Positions 33,573 through 43,700 of a DNA stretch of 64,000 bases are shown here, piece after piece. This stretch comes from Winogradskya humida (GTDB lineage: Bacteria > Actinomycetota > Actinomycetes > Mycobacteriales > Micromonosporaceae): positions 152,163 through 216,162 of the forward strand of contig NZ_BOMN01000086.1 of assembly GCF_016862215.1 (NCBI RefSeq). Direction: 5' to 3'. Each line of letters begins with the position of its first letter. The stretch's first letter is position 1. The notes under the pieces are model-generated. The model was not told where the DNA came from. It saw nothing but the letters and a program-made list of their open reading frames with translations, and did no database searches. Position numbers and translations under genes: made by a program.

Positions 33573-34496
33573 ATGGCTATGAGCTGGAACTATGACGAGA
33601 TGCCGGATCAGGCCGGGCGTACGGTGATGATCACCGGAGCGAGCAGCGGGCTCGGCCTCGTCCTGACGTCGGAATTCGCCCGGCGCGGTGCGACGGTGAT
33701 CATGGCGGTGCGCGACACGGCCAAGGCCGCCTCGGTCCGGCCCTCCGGGGATGTCGAGATCCGCGAGGTCGATGTCGCCGACCTGGACTCGATCCGGCGT
33801 TTCAGCGACCGGATGCATCGTGATGGCCGGCACCTCGACGTGCTGATCAACAACGCGGGCATCGGGGCGCAGACCCGGCAACTGACCCCGCAGGGCTACG
33901 AGCGGGTCTTCGCCACGAACCACCTCGGCGCGTTCGCCGTCACCGGGCTTCTGCTCGACCTGTTCCGGCCCGATCACGACCCGCGGATCGTCGCGGTCGG
34001 CTCCAACCTCTACCGGCGAATCAAGGTCAGGACCGGCTTCGAGGACCTCAGCGCGGCGGACGGGTTCGCGCCCGGGGCGGCGTACGTCAAGTCAAAGGTT
34101 GCGAATCTCCTGTTCGGAGCCGAGCTGGACCGTCGGCTGCGTCTGGTGGGGAGTCCCGTCCGGAGCTTCCTCGCGCACCCGGGCATGGCCGCCACGCCGA
34201 TGAACGCCACCGCCTCGGGCTTCGTGCAGACCGCCTTTCTGAAGCTCGGCGGTGCGCTCTTCTCCCGCCCGGCCGAACAGGGCGCGCTCGCCCTCGCGTT
34301 CGCGGCCACCAGCCCCGCCGCTCAAACCGGGGTCTTCCTCGGGCCCGCCGCGCGGAAAAAGGACATCCGTGTGCACTTCGACCCGCTTGCCGCCCCTGCG
34401 GACGACCCGTTGCTGGCCGCTCGGCTGTGGCAGATCTCCGAGGACGCGACGGGTGTGCGCTACCTCCGGTCAGAGGATCTTGGTGGTCGGGTGTGA
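33573..34496 (+). CDS. Short-chain dehydrogenase/reductase
   Basis: This 307-residue SDR has the cofactor motif TGASSGLG near residue 20, NNAG near 92, a Ser in VAVGSNLY near 140 and the catalytic pair YVKSK near 173. The set is complete, in the retinol-dehydrogenase/protochlorophyllide-reductase-like branch by length and by the C-terminal FLGPAARKKDI segment. ATG 33573 follows GGAGG by six bases. The gene is divergent from and presumably repressed by the TetR protein. The substrate is unknown; a lipophilic alcohol or aldehyde is plausible. Confidence 0.92.
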   Translation: MAMSWNYDEMPDQAGRTVMITGASSGLGLVLTSEFARRGATVIMAVRDTAKAASVRPSGDVEIREVDVADLDSIRRFSDRMHRDGRHLDVLINNAGIGAQTRQLTPQGYERVFATNHLGAFAVTGLLLDLFRPDHDPRIVAVGSNLYRRIKVRTGFEDLSAADGFAPGAAYVKSKVANLLFGAELDRRLRLVGSPVRSFLAHPGMAATPMNATASGFVQTAFLKLGGALFSRPAEQGALALAFAATSPAAQTGVFLGPAARKKDIRVHFDPLAAPADDPLLAARLWQISEDATGVRYLRSEDLGGRV

Positions 34497-34560
34497 CGCT
34501 TGATATCGCCTGCCCGGCGGCGCGGCGAATGGGCCCATCTGCGTGCGAGACTTGGTAACC

Positions 34561-35502
34561 ATGAGCGACCCACGGACCACTCCGTCGATCTTCACCCGCG
34601 GCGCGGTCGACCTCGGTGCCCTGCGCCCGGCAACCAGGCCCGCCGGGCCCGCCGATCCCGCCCGCGTGCCCACCGGTGCGGCCCCGGCCGGTCAGCCCGC
34701 CATCCCCGGCGCCATTCCCGGCGCTGGGCACGGCCCCGCGGTCATCGACGTGACCGAAGAGAATTTCCAGACGACGGTGCTCGAGCTGTCGATGTCGACC
34801 CCGGTCATCCTCGACTTCTGGGCCGAGTGGAGCGAGGCCTGCAAGCAGCTCTCGCCGGTGCTCGAGAAGCTCGCCGTCGAATACGGCGGCAGCTGGGTGC
34901 TCGGCAAGGTCGACGTGGACGCCAACCCGCGACTCGCCCAGGCACTGCGCGTCCAGAGCATCCCGACGGTGATCGCGGTCGTGGGCGGCCAGCTCGTCGA
35001 GGGCTTCCCCGGCGTCATCCCCGAGCCCGAGATCCGCCGCTACGTCGACGCCGTCCTCAAAGCCGGCGGCATCGAGGTCGCCGCCCCCGAGGACCCGCGG
35101 ATGGACGCCGCCGACGACGCGCTGATGACCGGCGACCTCGACGAGGCCGAAGCGGCATACCGCAAGATCCTCGCCGAGTCCCCGCAGGACCACGCCGCGG
35201 AGTCCGGCCTCGCCCAGGTCGAGCTCTACCGCCGCGTCACCGGCGTCGACGCGGAAACCGTCATGGCCAAGGCCGCCGACGACCCCGACGACATCGAGAG
35301 CCACCAGCTCGCCGCCGACATCGAGGTCCTCAGCGGACAGGCCCCGGAGGCGTACGACCGCCTCGTCGCCCTCGTCAAACGAACCACCGGCGAGGAACGC
35401 GACGCCGTCCGCAAACGCCTGCTCGGTCTCTTCGCCGTCGCCGGCCCGGACGACCCGGCCGTGGCAACAGCCCGCCGCGCGCTCGCCCGCGCGCTCTTCT
35501 AA
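34561..35502 (+). CDS. Thioredoxin-domain TPR protein (CnoX/YbbN-like)
   Basis: This 313-residue protein has an Ala/Pro-rich N-terminal segment of about 55 residues, a thioredoxin fold (about 60-170) and a C-terminal tetratricopeptide region (about 185-313, ALMTGDLDEAEAAYRKILAE). The active site reads WSEAC, so the first Cys of CxxC is Ser and disulfide exchange is unlikely. This architecture matches CnoX chaperedoxins that hold unfolded proteins during stress. The cis-Pro region SIPTVIAVVGG is present. It lies 31 bases before the arginase-like gene on the same strand, possibly one transcript. Confidence 0.92.
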   Translation: MSDPRTTPSIFTRGAVDLGALRPATRPAGPADPARVPTGAAPAGQPAIPGAIPGAGHGPAVIDVTEENFQTTVLELSMSTPVILDFWAEWSEACKQLSPVLEKLAVEYGGSWVLGKVDVDANPRLAQALRVQSIPTVIAVVGGQLVEGFPGVIPEPEIRRYVDAVLKAGGIEVAAPEDPRMDAADDALMTGDLDEAEAAYRKILAESPQDHAAESGLAQVELYRRVTGVDAETVMAKAADDPDDIESHQLAADIEVLSGQAPEAYDRLVALVKRTTGEERDAVRKRLLGLFAVAGPDDPAVATARRALARALF

Positions 35503-35533
35503 ACCCCTTTTCGCACCTTCGTACGGGGGCTCC

Positions 35534-38446
35534 ATGCGCCGCATAGCCGTGCTCGACGCACCGTCCAACCTCGGTCTGCGCCCACCAACCGCGACCTCGG
35601 TGCCCGGCTGCGCAAAAGCGCCTGGAGCCCTGCGCGACCAGGGCCTCCTCCGCCGCCTCAACGCCCGCGACGCCGGCTGCCTCACCCCACCCCGCTACGA
35701 CCCCGGCGACTGGCGACCGGGCGACGGCGTGGCACACGCCCGCGAGATCGCCGGCTACTCCCGCCGCCTCGCCGACCGCATCGGCGCCATCCTCGACCAG
35801 GGCGAATTCCCCGTCATCCTCGGCGGCGACTGCTCCATCGTCCTGGGCTCAGCCCTCGCGATGCACCGCCTGGGCGAAGCGGTCGGCGGCCACATCGGCC
35901 TGATCTTCATCGACGGCCACTCCGACTTCCGCCACCCCGGCAACGCCTCCTACGTCGGAGCAGCCGCCGGCGAGGACCTGGCCCTCGTCACCGGCCGAGG
36001 CCAGGTCGACCTGGCCGCCATGGAAGGCCGCCGCCCCTACTACCGCGACATCGACGTGGTCGTCATGGGCATCCGAGCCCAGGACGAATACCGCCTCGAC
36101 CTCCAGGCCGCAGGAATCGTCACCCGCCCGGTCCCCACCCTGAGAGCCGAAGGCGCCGCCCGAAGCGCCCAATGGGCCCAGGACCAACTCGCCGACTGCG
36201 CCGGCTACTGGGTCCACCTCGACGTCGACGTCCTCGACCCGGCCGTCATGCCCGCCGTCGACGCCCCGGAACCCGGCGGCATCGCCTTCCCCGAGCTGGA
36301 AATCCTCCTCGCCGCCCTCGTCGAATCCCCCCACTGCCTCGGCGTAGAAATCACGGTCTTCGACCCCGACTACGACCCCGACGGCACCTACGCCGAAGAA
36401 ATCACCTCCGCCCTCGTCTCCGGCCTCCAATCAGCCCACACGGTCGACGCCCGCCCCGACCTGATCGCCGCCCGCCGCGACCTCCTCACCCCGGAGACCC
36501 CCGGCCGTTTGGGGCCCGCGACACGCCCGGGGTCGCTCTCTGGGGGCCTCGCTGGGGGCTCAGGGTCGGTTTCTGAAGGCCCGGGGTTGCTCGCTGAGGA
36601 CGCGGGGTCGGTCCCTGGGGGCGTGGGGTCGGTCCCTGGGGGCGTGGGGTCGCTCTCTGAAAGACCAGGGTCGCTTCCTGAAGGCGTGGGGTCGCTCTTT
36701 GAAGGGCCTGAGTCGCTCTCGGAAGGGCGAGGATTGCTCTCGGAAGGGCGAGGATTGCTCTCGGAAGGGCCAGGATTGCTCTCGGAAGGGCCAGGGTCGT
36801 CTGAGGACTTCCGCGACGACGAACCGGACCCGATCCAGGAACGCCGGGCAGACGCAGCAGACGATGACGTCGTTTTGGCCGCGGCAGCCCTGACCGCCGG
36901 CGGTCCGTTCGGCACGAGGCAGGATTCAGCCCTGCCAGCCACAACGCTCCTGGCCATCGAAGACAACCCAGACCCCGCCGCGCCCCGCCCTATCGACGCC
37001 GCTCCAGCAGACTTCCCCGACACTCCCGCCTCGAGCGAATACCTCGCCGCTGACCCGGACGCCGCCAATCCGGACCCCGCCGACCCGGACGGCCTCAACC
37101 CTGGCGAGATCGAGCCCTATGGCGCCGCCGCCTCCAGGACAGAATCAGATGCCGCTGACCCGGATGAGCCTGAGTCCTATGGGGCTGACCCGGCCGGGGC
37201 CTATTGGCCTGAGCCCAACCACGACCAGGCCGATCCCGCCAACCTCCATCGGATCGAATCGGCCCCTCATGACCCCGATCCCGTGGACCCCGATCCCGCC
37301 GACCTCGAACAGGTGGAGCCCGAAGGAACCGAGCTCGATCACACCGCCCTCGACGGCGTGGAGTCGGACGGCACCGAGTTCGATCACGTCGATGCTGGTC
37401 ATATGGGCGTGGACGGCGCCGAGCACAACGACATTGATCCAGACCACACCGAGCCGAATCCAAAGGACGACACGGAGGGTGACCTACCCGGCGATGTGTC
37501 GCTGACCGACGCCGACACCGAACCATCAGCCGAGACCGATCCTGTCCTCGAGCTTGAGTCGGCCACCGAGCCAAGGTCCGAGCCCGAGCCAATGTCCGAG
37601 CCAGTGTCCGAGCCCGAGCCCGTGTTCGAGGTCGAATCGGCGTTCGAAGCCGGCTCGGCGTTCGAAGCCGGCTCGGCGTTCGAGCTTGAGCCGGTCCGCG
37701 GGTCCGAGCCGGCAGCAACGTCCGAGTCGGTGTTCGAGCCCGAGTCAGGCTCCGAGCTAGAGCCCGTCGCGGAATCCCAGCCGACGTCCGAGCTTGGGCC
37801 GACGTCCGAGCTTGGGCCGACGTCCGAGCTTGGGCCGACGTCCGAGCTTGGGCCAGGCTTCGAGCCCGAGTCAGGCTTCGAGCTTGAGCCGGTTGCAGAG
37901 GCCGAGCCGACGCTCGAGTCCGAGGGTAGGGCTGACTCCGGGTTGGTGTCCGAGTTCGAGCCGGCGGCTGATGCCGAGTCGGTTGTCGAGTTCGAGCCGG
38001 CGGCCGGGGCGGAATCTCAGACCGATCCCGAGCCGGCGGCCGGCGGGGAATCTCGGAGCGATCCCGACCTGGAGCCCGGCTCTGACATCGAGTGGGAGTC
38101 CGAGTCTGTCCACGAGGACAAGACCGAGCTTGACCACGGGCCCGGGGCCGAACAAGAGACCGACATCCACGTCGAGTCGGAGCCCGGCGCCGAGGGCAGC
38201 GCCGGCTCCGCGAACGATGCCGGCCATGAGCTGGCGGCGGAATTCGAAGCGGAAGCCGACGTGCGCCCCGAACATGCTGCTGACGCGCCACTGAGGCCGC
38301 TCGGGTCGGCTCCGCTCCTGGATTCTGCGCCGCTGCCCGCGACGATGCCGGGCATGCTGCGACCGAGGACCGTGGAGGATTTCACCCTTCCGGTCCAGCG
38401 TCCCGCCTTCGAGGTCGGCCCCGGCGAACGCGCCGACGTCACCTGA
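35534..38446 (+). CDS. Arginase-family protein with long acidic repeat tail
   Basis: This 970-residue protein has an N-terminal ureohydrolase domain (about 1-320) with metal-site motifs VILGGDCSIVLG, IFIDGHSDF and VHLDVDVLDP plus EPGG and the ITVFDPDYD strand. The first ligand is Cys where arginase has His. The substrate could be arginine, agmatine or a formimino compound. From about 325 the protein becomes low-complexity: Gly/Ser/Leu heptads (LLSEGRG), then about 500 residues rich in Asp, Glu, Pro and Ser. The repeats TSELGP and SEPEP recur there. The ending LPVQRPAFEVGPGERADVT looks ordered. The tail is read in one open frame; most relatives end near residue 310. Confidence 0.8.
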   Translation: MRRIAVLDAPSNLGLRPPTATSVPGCAKAPGALRDQGLLRRLNARDAGCLTPPRYDPGDWRPGDGVAHAREIAGYSRRLADRIGAILDQGEFPVILGGDCSIVLGSALAMHRLGEAVGGHIGLIFIDGHSDFRHPGNASYVGAAAGEDLALVTGRGQVDLAAMEGRRPYYRDIDVVVMGIRAQDEYRLDLQAAGIVTRPVPTLRAEGAARSAQWAQDQLADCAGYWVHLDVDVLDPAVMPAVDAPEPGGIAFPELEILLAALVESPHCLGVEITVFDPDYDPDGTYAEEITSALVSGLQSAHTVDARPDLIAARRDLLTPETPGRLGPATRPGSLSGGLAGGSGSVSEGPGLLAEDAGSVPGGVGSVPGGVGSLSERPGSLPEGVGSLFEGPESLSEGRGLLSEGRGLLSEGPGLLSEGPGSSEDFRDDEPDPIQERRADAADDDVVLAAAALTAGGPFGTRQDSALPATTLLAIEDNPDPAAPRPIDAAPADFPDTPASSEYLAADPDAANPDPADPDGLNPGEIEPYGAAASRTESDAADPDEPESYGADPAGAYWPEPNHDQADPANLHRIESAPHDPDPVDPDPADLEQVEPEGTELDHTALDGVESDGTEFDHVDAGHMGVDGAEHNDIDPDHTEPNPKDDTEGDLPGDVSLTDADTEPSAETDPVLELESATEPRSEPEPMSEPVSEPEPVFEVESAFEAGSAFEAGSAFELEPVRGSEPAATSESVFEPESGSELEPVAESQPTSELGPTSELGPTSELGPTSELGPGFEPESGFELEPVAEAEPTLESEGRADSGLVSEFEPAADAESVVEFEPAAGAESQTDPEPAAGGESRSDPDLEPGSDIEWESESVHEDKTELDHGPGAEQETDIHVESEPGAEGSAGSANDAGHELAAEFEAEADVRPEHAADAPLRPLGSAPLLDSAPLPATMPGMLRPRTVEDFTLPVQRPAFEVGPGERADVT
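36721..36804 (+). repeat. Four 21-bp in-frame tandem repeats
   Basis: Units start at 36721, 36742, 36763 and 36784 and encode a heptapeptide of the LLSEGRG type. Looser copies extend upstream to about 36540. Confidence 0.85.
37783..37854 (+). repeat. Four identical 18-bp in-frame tandem repeats
   Basis: GACGTCCGAGCTTGGGCC occurs four times without a mismatch, encoding the hexapeptide TSELGP. Perfect identity points to recent expansion. Confidence 0.9.
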
Positions 38447-38547
38447 CCCGCCCGGCCCGGCAGGCTCGCCCGGCAGGCTCGCCCGGCCACCGCTGGTGAT
38501 GGCACGGGAAGACCTTCAGCCAACGGCCGGCCGGCTTGGGTTTATGG

Positions 38548-38582
38548 CCGCGCGACCACCGGAGCTCGGGGTGGTCGCGCGG
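38548..38582 (-). terminator. Terminator hairpin between convergent genes
   Basis: Perfect 13-base arms CCGCGCGACCACC and its complement flank a nine-base loop, just past the PBP stop at 38591 and 102 bases past the arginase stop. Confidence 0.7.
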
Positions 38583-38590
38583 GCGGGGTG

Positions 38591-40516
38591 TTACTTGTTG
38601 AGGGTGGTCAGGAAGCGGTTGACGATCGGGACGGCGGCTTCGGAGCCGAGGCCGCCCTTCTGGACCATGACGGCGAAGGCGATGTCGCCCTGCCAGCCGA
38701 TGAACCAGGAGTGGGTCTCTTCGGAGCCGTCGGCGAATTCGGCCGTGCCGGTTTTGCCGGAGACGGGGCCGCCGGGGACCTTTTGGAGCGCGTCGCCGGT
38801 GCCCTTGGTGACGACCTCTCGCATCATGGTTTTGAGGGGCTGGATCGAGGTGTCGGCCAGTTTGGCGCCGTCCGGGAGGGCGGCGGCGGGGGCGGGGTCC
38901 AGGACGAGTTTGGGCTGTTTGAACTGGCCTCGGGCTACTGCTGCGGTGGCGCCGGCCATGGCGAGGGGGCTGACGGCGGTGGCGCCTTGGCCGAAGGTGG
39001 CGGCGGCCAGTTCGGTGGGGGTGTCGGCGGGGGAGAGTTTGCCGCTGAAGGCGTCGACGCCCAGGTCCCACTTGGTGCCCAGGCCCAGGGCTGTTCCTGC
39101 TGCCTGGAGGCCGTCGGCGCCGAGTTTGCCGGAGACGTTGACGAAGGCTGTGTTGCAGGATTTGGCGAAGTCCGTGCGGAAGGGGACCTGGCCGAGCTTC
39201 ATCTCATGGGAGTTCTTGAATTCCCGGCCGCTGACCTTGACCGTGGCGGGGCAGTCGACCTTGCCGTCCAGGGTGACCGCTTTTTTGTCCAGCAGGCCCA
39301 GGGTCGAGACCATTTTGAACGTTGAACCGGGAGGGACCTGACCGGTGAGGGCGGTGTTGACCGCGCCGCCGTCGGGGCCGTTGGAGACGGCCAGGATCGT
39401 GGAGTCGCTGATCTTGATGGCGACGAGGGCGCTGGCGTTCTTCTCGGGGGCGACCGCGGCGTCGGCGGCTTTCTGGGTGTTGACGTCGAGGGTGGTCTTG
39501 ATCGATTTTCCGGCTACCGGGTCGGTGCTGAAGATCTGGGTTTCGTCGACGTCGTCAGCCGGGGTCTTGAGGGCGATGACCACGGTCTGGGCGGCGGTGC
39601 CGCGCAGTTGGGTGTCGTAACGTTCCTGCAGGCCGCCGTGGCCGACCATGTCGCCCTGGGTCAGGGTGCCGGGGTTGGCGTCGAGATCCTCGCGGGTGGC
39701 GGCGTCGACAGTGCCGAGCAGGGCGCGGGCGAAGGCTCGGGTGGGTGCGAGTTCACGGTTCTCCTCGCGGAACACCGTGCCGGGCAGGGTGCGTACCTTG
39801 GTGCGGACCTTGTCGTAGTCCGGACGTCGCAGGGTGACCACGTCCACGAAGGCCGTCGGGTCGGAGTTCTTGAGCCTTGTGGTCAGGTCTTTTTCGTCGA
39901 GGGTGACCCCGATCGTCTTGAACGCCGCGTTGAGGTCCTTCAGGAGCTTCGCCTGGTCGGTCATCTTCTCGGGGCTGATGCCGATCGTGACCACCGGGGT
40001 GGGTGTGACCAGTGGTTTGCCCGCGGCGTCGAGGATGTCGCCGCGGTCCGCCGCCTTGGCGCGCACCTTCAGGCTGTCGCCCTCGGTCAGTTTGGTGTGC
40101 ACGATCGCGGGCTCCCAGACGACCTGCCAGCCGTCCGAGCTCTGCTTCGTGAGGCGCACGGTGCTCTGGTAGGCCCAGGTGGCGCCGCCGGGCAGCGTCC
40201 ACGCGAGATTGATCGGCTCGGTGGCGTTCTTGCCCGACTCCGTCGCCTTGCCGGCGGGCTCCAGCTTGGTCAGGTTCGGGGCCAGGTCCCCGGTGAGGGC
40301 TTTGAGCTGGGTGGTGACATCGGTCGCGGCGATCTTGGCCCCGGCGGCTGTGACGAAGCCGACCTTGCTCAGGTCGGACTTGCGCCAGCCCTGCAGGAAG
40401 GCGTCGACGGTGTCACCGGGCCCATCCGATCCCGAGCAGGCGGCAGTGCCGGTGCCGGCGACCACGAGGCAGGTCAGGACCGCTAGTGCACGGCGGGCGT
40501 GGGGGATCGTAGGCAT
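38591..40516 (-). CDS. Class B penicillin-binding protein, lipoprotein (MecA/PBP2a-like)
   Basis: This 641-residue transpeptidase is exported by a lipoprotein signal with lipobox TAAC. Domains in order are an NTF2-like MecA_N module (about 30-145), a dimerisation domain and the transpeptidase domain (from about 350). Active-site motifs are STFK near 399, SCN near 454 and KTGT near 586, all present. It should cross-link peptidoglycan outside the membrane; the MecA_N-containing architecture is shared with low-affinity PBPs. ATG 40516 follows GGAAGG. It is divergent from the glutamate dehydrogenase gene, with a 15-base perfect palindrome upstream. Confidence 0.94.
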   Translation of the reverse strand: MPTIPHARRALAVLTCLVVAGTGTAACSGSDGPGDTVDAFLQGWRKSDLSKVGFVTAAGAKIAATDVTTQLKALTGDLAPNLTKLEPAGKATESGKNATEPINLAWTLPGGATWAYQSTVRLTKQSSDGWQVVWEPAIVHTKLTEGDSLKVRAKAADRGDILDAAGKPLVTPTPVVTIGISPEKMTDQAKLLKDLNAAFKTIGVTLDEKDLTTRLKNSDPTAFVDVVTLRRPDYDKVRTKVRTLPGTVFREENRELAPTRAFARALLGTVDAATREDLDANPGTLTQGDMVGHGGLQERYDTQLRGTAAQTVVIALKTPADDVDETQIFSTDPVAGKSIKTTLDVNTQKAADAAVAPEKNASALVAIKISDSTILAVSNGPDGGAVNTALTGQVPPGSTFKMVSTLGLLDKKAVTLDGKVDCPATVKVSGREFKNSHEMKLGQVPFRTDFAKSCNTAFVNVSGKLGADGLQAAGTALGLGTKWDLGVDAFSGKLSPADTPTELAAATFGQGATAVSPLAMAGATAAVARGQFKQPKLVLDPAPAAALPDGAKLADTSIQPLKTMMREVVTKGTGDALQKVPGGPVSGKTGTAEFADGSEETHSWFIGWQGDIAFAVMVQKGGLGSEAAVPIVNRFLTTLNK

Positions 40517-40546
40517 GAAGCACCCTTCCGAGGGTACGAATCAGAA

Positions 40547-40561
40547 ACCGTTCGGAACGGT
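40547..40561. promoter_or_regulatory. Perfect 15-bp palindrome upstream of the PBP gene
   Basis: ACCGTTCGGAACGGT lies 31 bases before the PBP start in the 212-base divergent region. It may be an operator; the binding protein is unknown. A TAGGCT box at about 40672-40677 could serve the opposite gene. Confidence 0.45.
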
Positions 40562-40728
40562 AACCTCTCGAGGCACGTCCCGTTGACCCGTGCTGGGTGA
40601 GATGTAGCGAATTCGTTGCCGGATCTTCGTCTCGGACCCCGGGTCCGCACAGAGTGTCAGACCCACGTTCTAGGCTTAGGCCCGACACGTCGAACCCACA
40701 GTGCGGTGGGTGAGGGGAGCGGTCTGTC

Positions 40729-43700
40729 ATGCCTGCAGCCGACGAGGCAGCGAACGAATCCGATCCTGAGCTGGACTTCGGGCCAGGTCCCGGGCTCGCC
40801 CTGACGGGGCGGCTCGGAACCTCCGATGACGAGCTCGATGAGCCGCTGCCCAACGCCGAGCGCCTCGTGGCGCAGGCCGTGGGGCTGGCCGGCCAGGATC
40901 ACCCGACGGCCACACTGGTCGATCGCTTCTGGCGGTTCGCGCCCGATGAGGAGCTGGTCGGCTACACGGCCGACGAGATGTTCGAGGCCGCCCGCGGGCA
41001 TCGCGAGCTGGCCGCCGAGCGGCTGGCCGGCGAGCTCAAGCTCGACATCAGCGCGCCCTGCACCGGCCAGCCACACACGGTGATCTCGATCGTCACCGAC
41101 GACATGCCGTTCCTGGTCGACTCGGTGACCGCGCTGCTGACCGCCCACCAGCTCCAGGTGCATCTGCTGGTGCACCCGCTGATCGTGGTGCGCCGCGAGC
41201 CGCTCGGCAGGCTCGCGCAGGTCGAGGCCAACGTGGAGCCCGACGACGCGATCGAGGGCGACCTGGTCGAGAGCTGGATCCGGGTCGAGATCGACCCGGT
41301 GCGCAGCGAGGAGGCCCGCGAGCAGCTGCACAACGAGCTGCGCCGGGTGCTGACCGATGTGCGCGACGCGGTGGACGACTGGCCGCGGATGCGTCAGCGG
41401 GCCGTGGTGATCGCCGACGAGCTGGCCGCCGCGCGGGGCTCCGACCGCAAGCTGCCGGTGCCCGACAAGGACGTCACCGACTCCATCGAGCTGCTCAAAT
41501 GGCTCGCGCACGACCACTTCACGTTCCTCGGCTACCGCGAATACCAGCTCAGCGAGGACGGCGACCTGCTCTCCGCGGTTCCGGGCAGCGGGCTCGGCAT
41601 CCTGCGCGGCGACCAGAGCACCCCGCGCAAGCTCTCGTCGATGGCTCCCGAGGCGCACAAGCGGGCCCTGGAGAAGCGGCTGCTGGTGATCACCAAGGCC
41701 AATTCCCGGGCCACGGTGCACCGCTCGGCCTATCTGGACTACATCAGCGTCAAGGTCTTCAACGACCGGGGCGAGGTCTGCGGTGAGCGGCGCTTCCTGG
41801 GTCTGTTCTCCAGCTCGGCCTATCGCACCAGCGTGCGTGAGCTGCCGGTCGTGCGGCGCAAGGTCATGGAGGTGCTCGACCGCTCCGGCCTGTCGCCGCG
41901 CGGGCACTCCGGCAAGGATCTGCTGCAGATTCTGGAGACCTATCCGCGTGACGAGCTCTTCCAGATCAAGACAGACGATTTGTACGAAGCAGTGGTCGGC
42001 GTGCTGCGGATGGCCGGCCGCCGTCAGTTGCGGCTCTTCCTGCGGCGCGACGGTTACGGCCGCTTCATCTCGTGCCTGATCTACCTGCCGCGCGACCGGT
42101 TCACCACCGGCAACCGGCAGGCCATGCAGGAGATCCTGCTGCGCGAGCTGAACGGCATCGGTGTCGACTACACGACCCGGGTGACCGAGCGGATGCTCGC
42201 GCGGGTGCACTTCATCGTGCGCACCGACCCGTCCGACCCGCCGGGCGGCGTCGACCCGAATTCGCTCGCCGAGATGCTGGCCGACGCCACCCGCATGTGG
42301 GACGACGACTTCTCCCTGGTGCTCGATCGCAAGCTGGGCGAGGAGCCGGCCAAGGATCTCTTCGCGCGGTACGCGGTGGCGTTCCCCGACAGCTACAAGG
42401 ACGGGCACACGCCTTACGAAGCGGTGCAGGACATCGCCAAGCTGGAGCTGCTGGAAGAGTCCGGGCAGCTCGAGATGCACCTCTACCGCAAGCGCCGGCT
42501 CAACCGCGACGGGTGCGCCGAGCCCGACGACGCCGACGTGCGCTTCAAGGTCTTCCGCTACGGCGAACCCATGATGCTCTCCGCGGTGCTTCCGGTGCTG
42601 CACTCGCTCGGCGTCAAGGTGGTCGACGAACGGCCCTATGAGGTGCGTCGTCAGGACGGCACCGTTTACCTGTACGACTTCGGTCTGCTGCCACCGGCGT
42701 CGCACCACGAGCTCTCCGAGGTCCGCCCCCAGGTCGAGAACGCGTTCGCGGCGGCGTGGTCCAACGAGGCCGAGGTTGACGGGTTCAACGAGCTGGTCCT
42801 GCGCGCCGGGCTCACGTGGCGTCAGGTGGTCGTGCTCCGGGCGTATGCGAAGTATCAGCGGCAGACCGGGGCGGTGTTCTCGCAGCGGTACGTGGAATCG
42901 ACTTTTATCGCGTACCCCACGATTGCCAGGCTCTTGATCGAGCTTTTTGAGACTCGCTTCACGCCGGGGCTGGAGATCACCGAGGAAGAGCGCACCCGGC
43001 TCGGTGACGATCTGGTGGAACAGATCACCGCGCTGCTGGACACGGTGGAGAGCCTCGACCAGGACCGGATCCTCCGGTCGTACCTCACGCTCATGATGGC
43101 GACCCTGCGCACCAGCTTCTTCCAGAAGACCGCCGATGGGCGACCCAAGTCCTACATCGCGTTCAAGCTGGACCCGACCGCCATCCCGGACCTGCCGCAG
43201 CCCCGACCGAAGTTTGAGATCTTCGTCTATTCGCCGCGCTTCGAGGGTGTGCACCTTCGTTTCGGTACGGTCGCGCGTGGCGGTCTGCGCTGGTCGGACC
43301 GGCGGGAGGACTTCCGCACGGAGGTGCTCGGTCTGGTCAAGGCGCAGATGGTGAAGAATTCCGTGATCGTGCCGGTGGGCGCCAAGGGTGGCTTCGTGCT
43401 GAAGCAGAAGCCGGGCGACCGCGACGAGGCCGTCGAGTGTTACAAGCGGTTCATCGGCGCCCTGCTCGACGTCACCGACAACATCCATAGCGGCAAGATC
43501 GTCCCTCCGGTGGACGTGGTCCGGCACGACGGCGACGACCCCTACCTGGTGGTCGCGGCCGACAAGGGCACCGCGACGTTCTCCGACATCGCCAACGAGA
43601 TCTCGGTGAGCAAGGACTTCTGGATGGGCGACGCGTTCGCCTCCGGCGGGTCCGCGGGCTACGACCACAAGAAGATGGGCATCACCGCGCGCGGCGCCTG

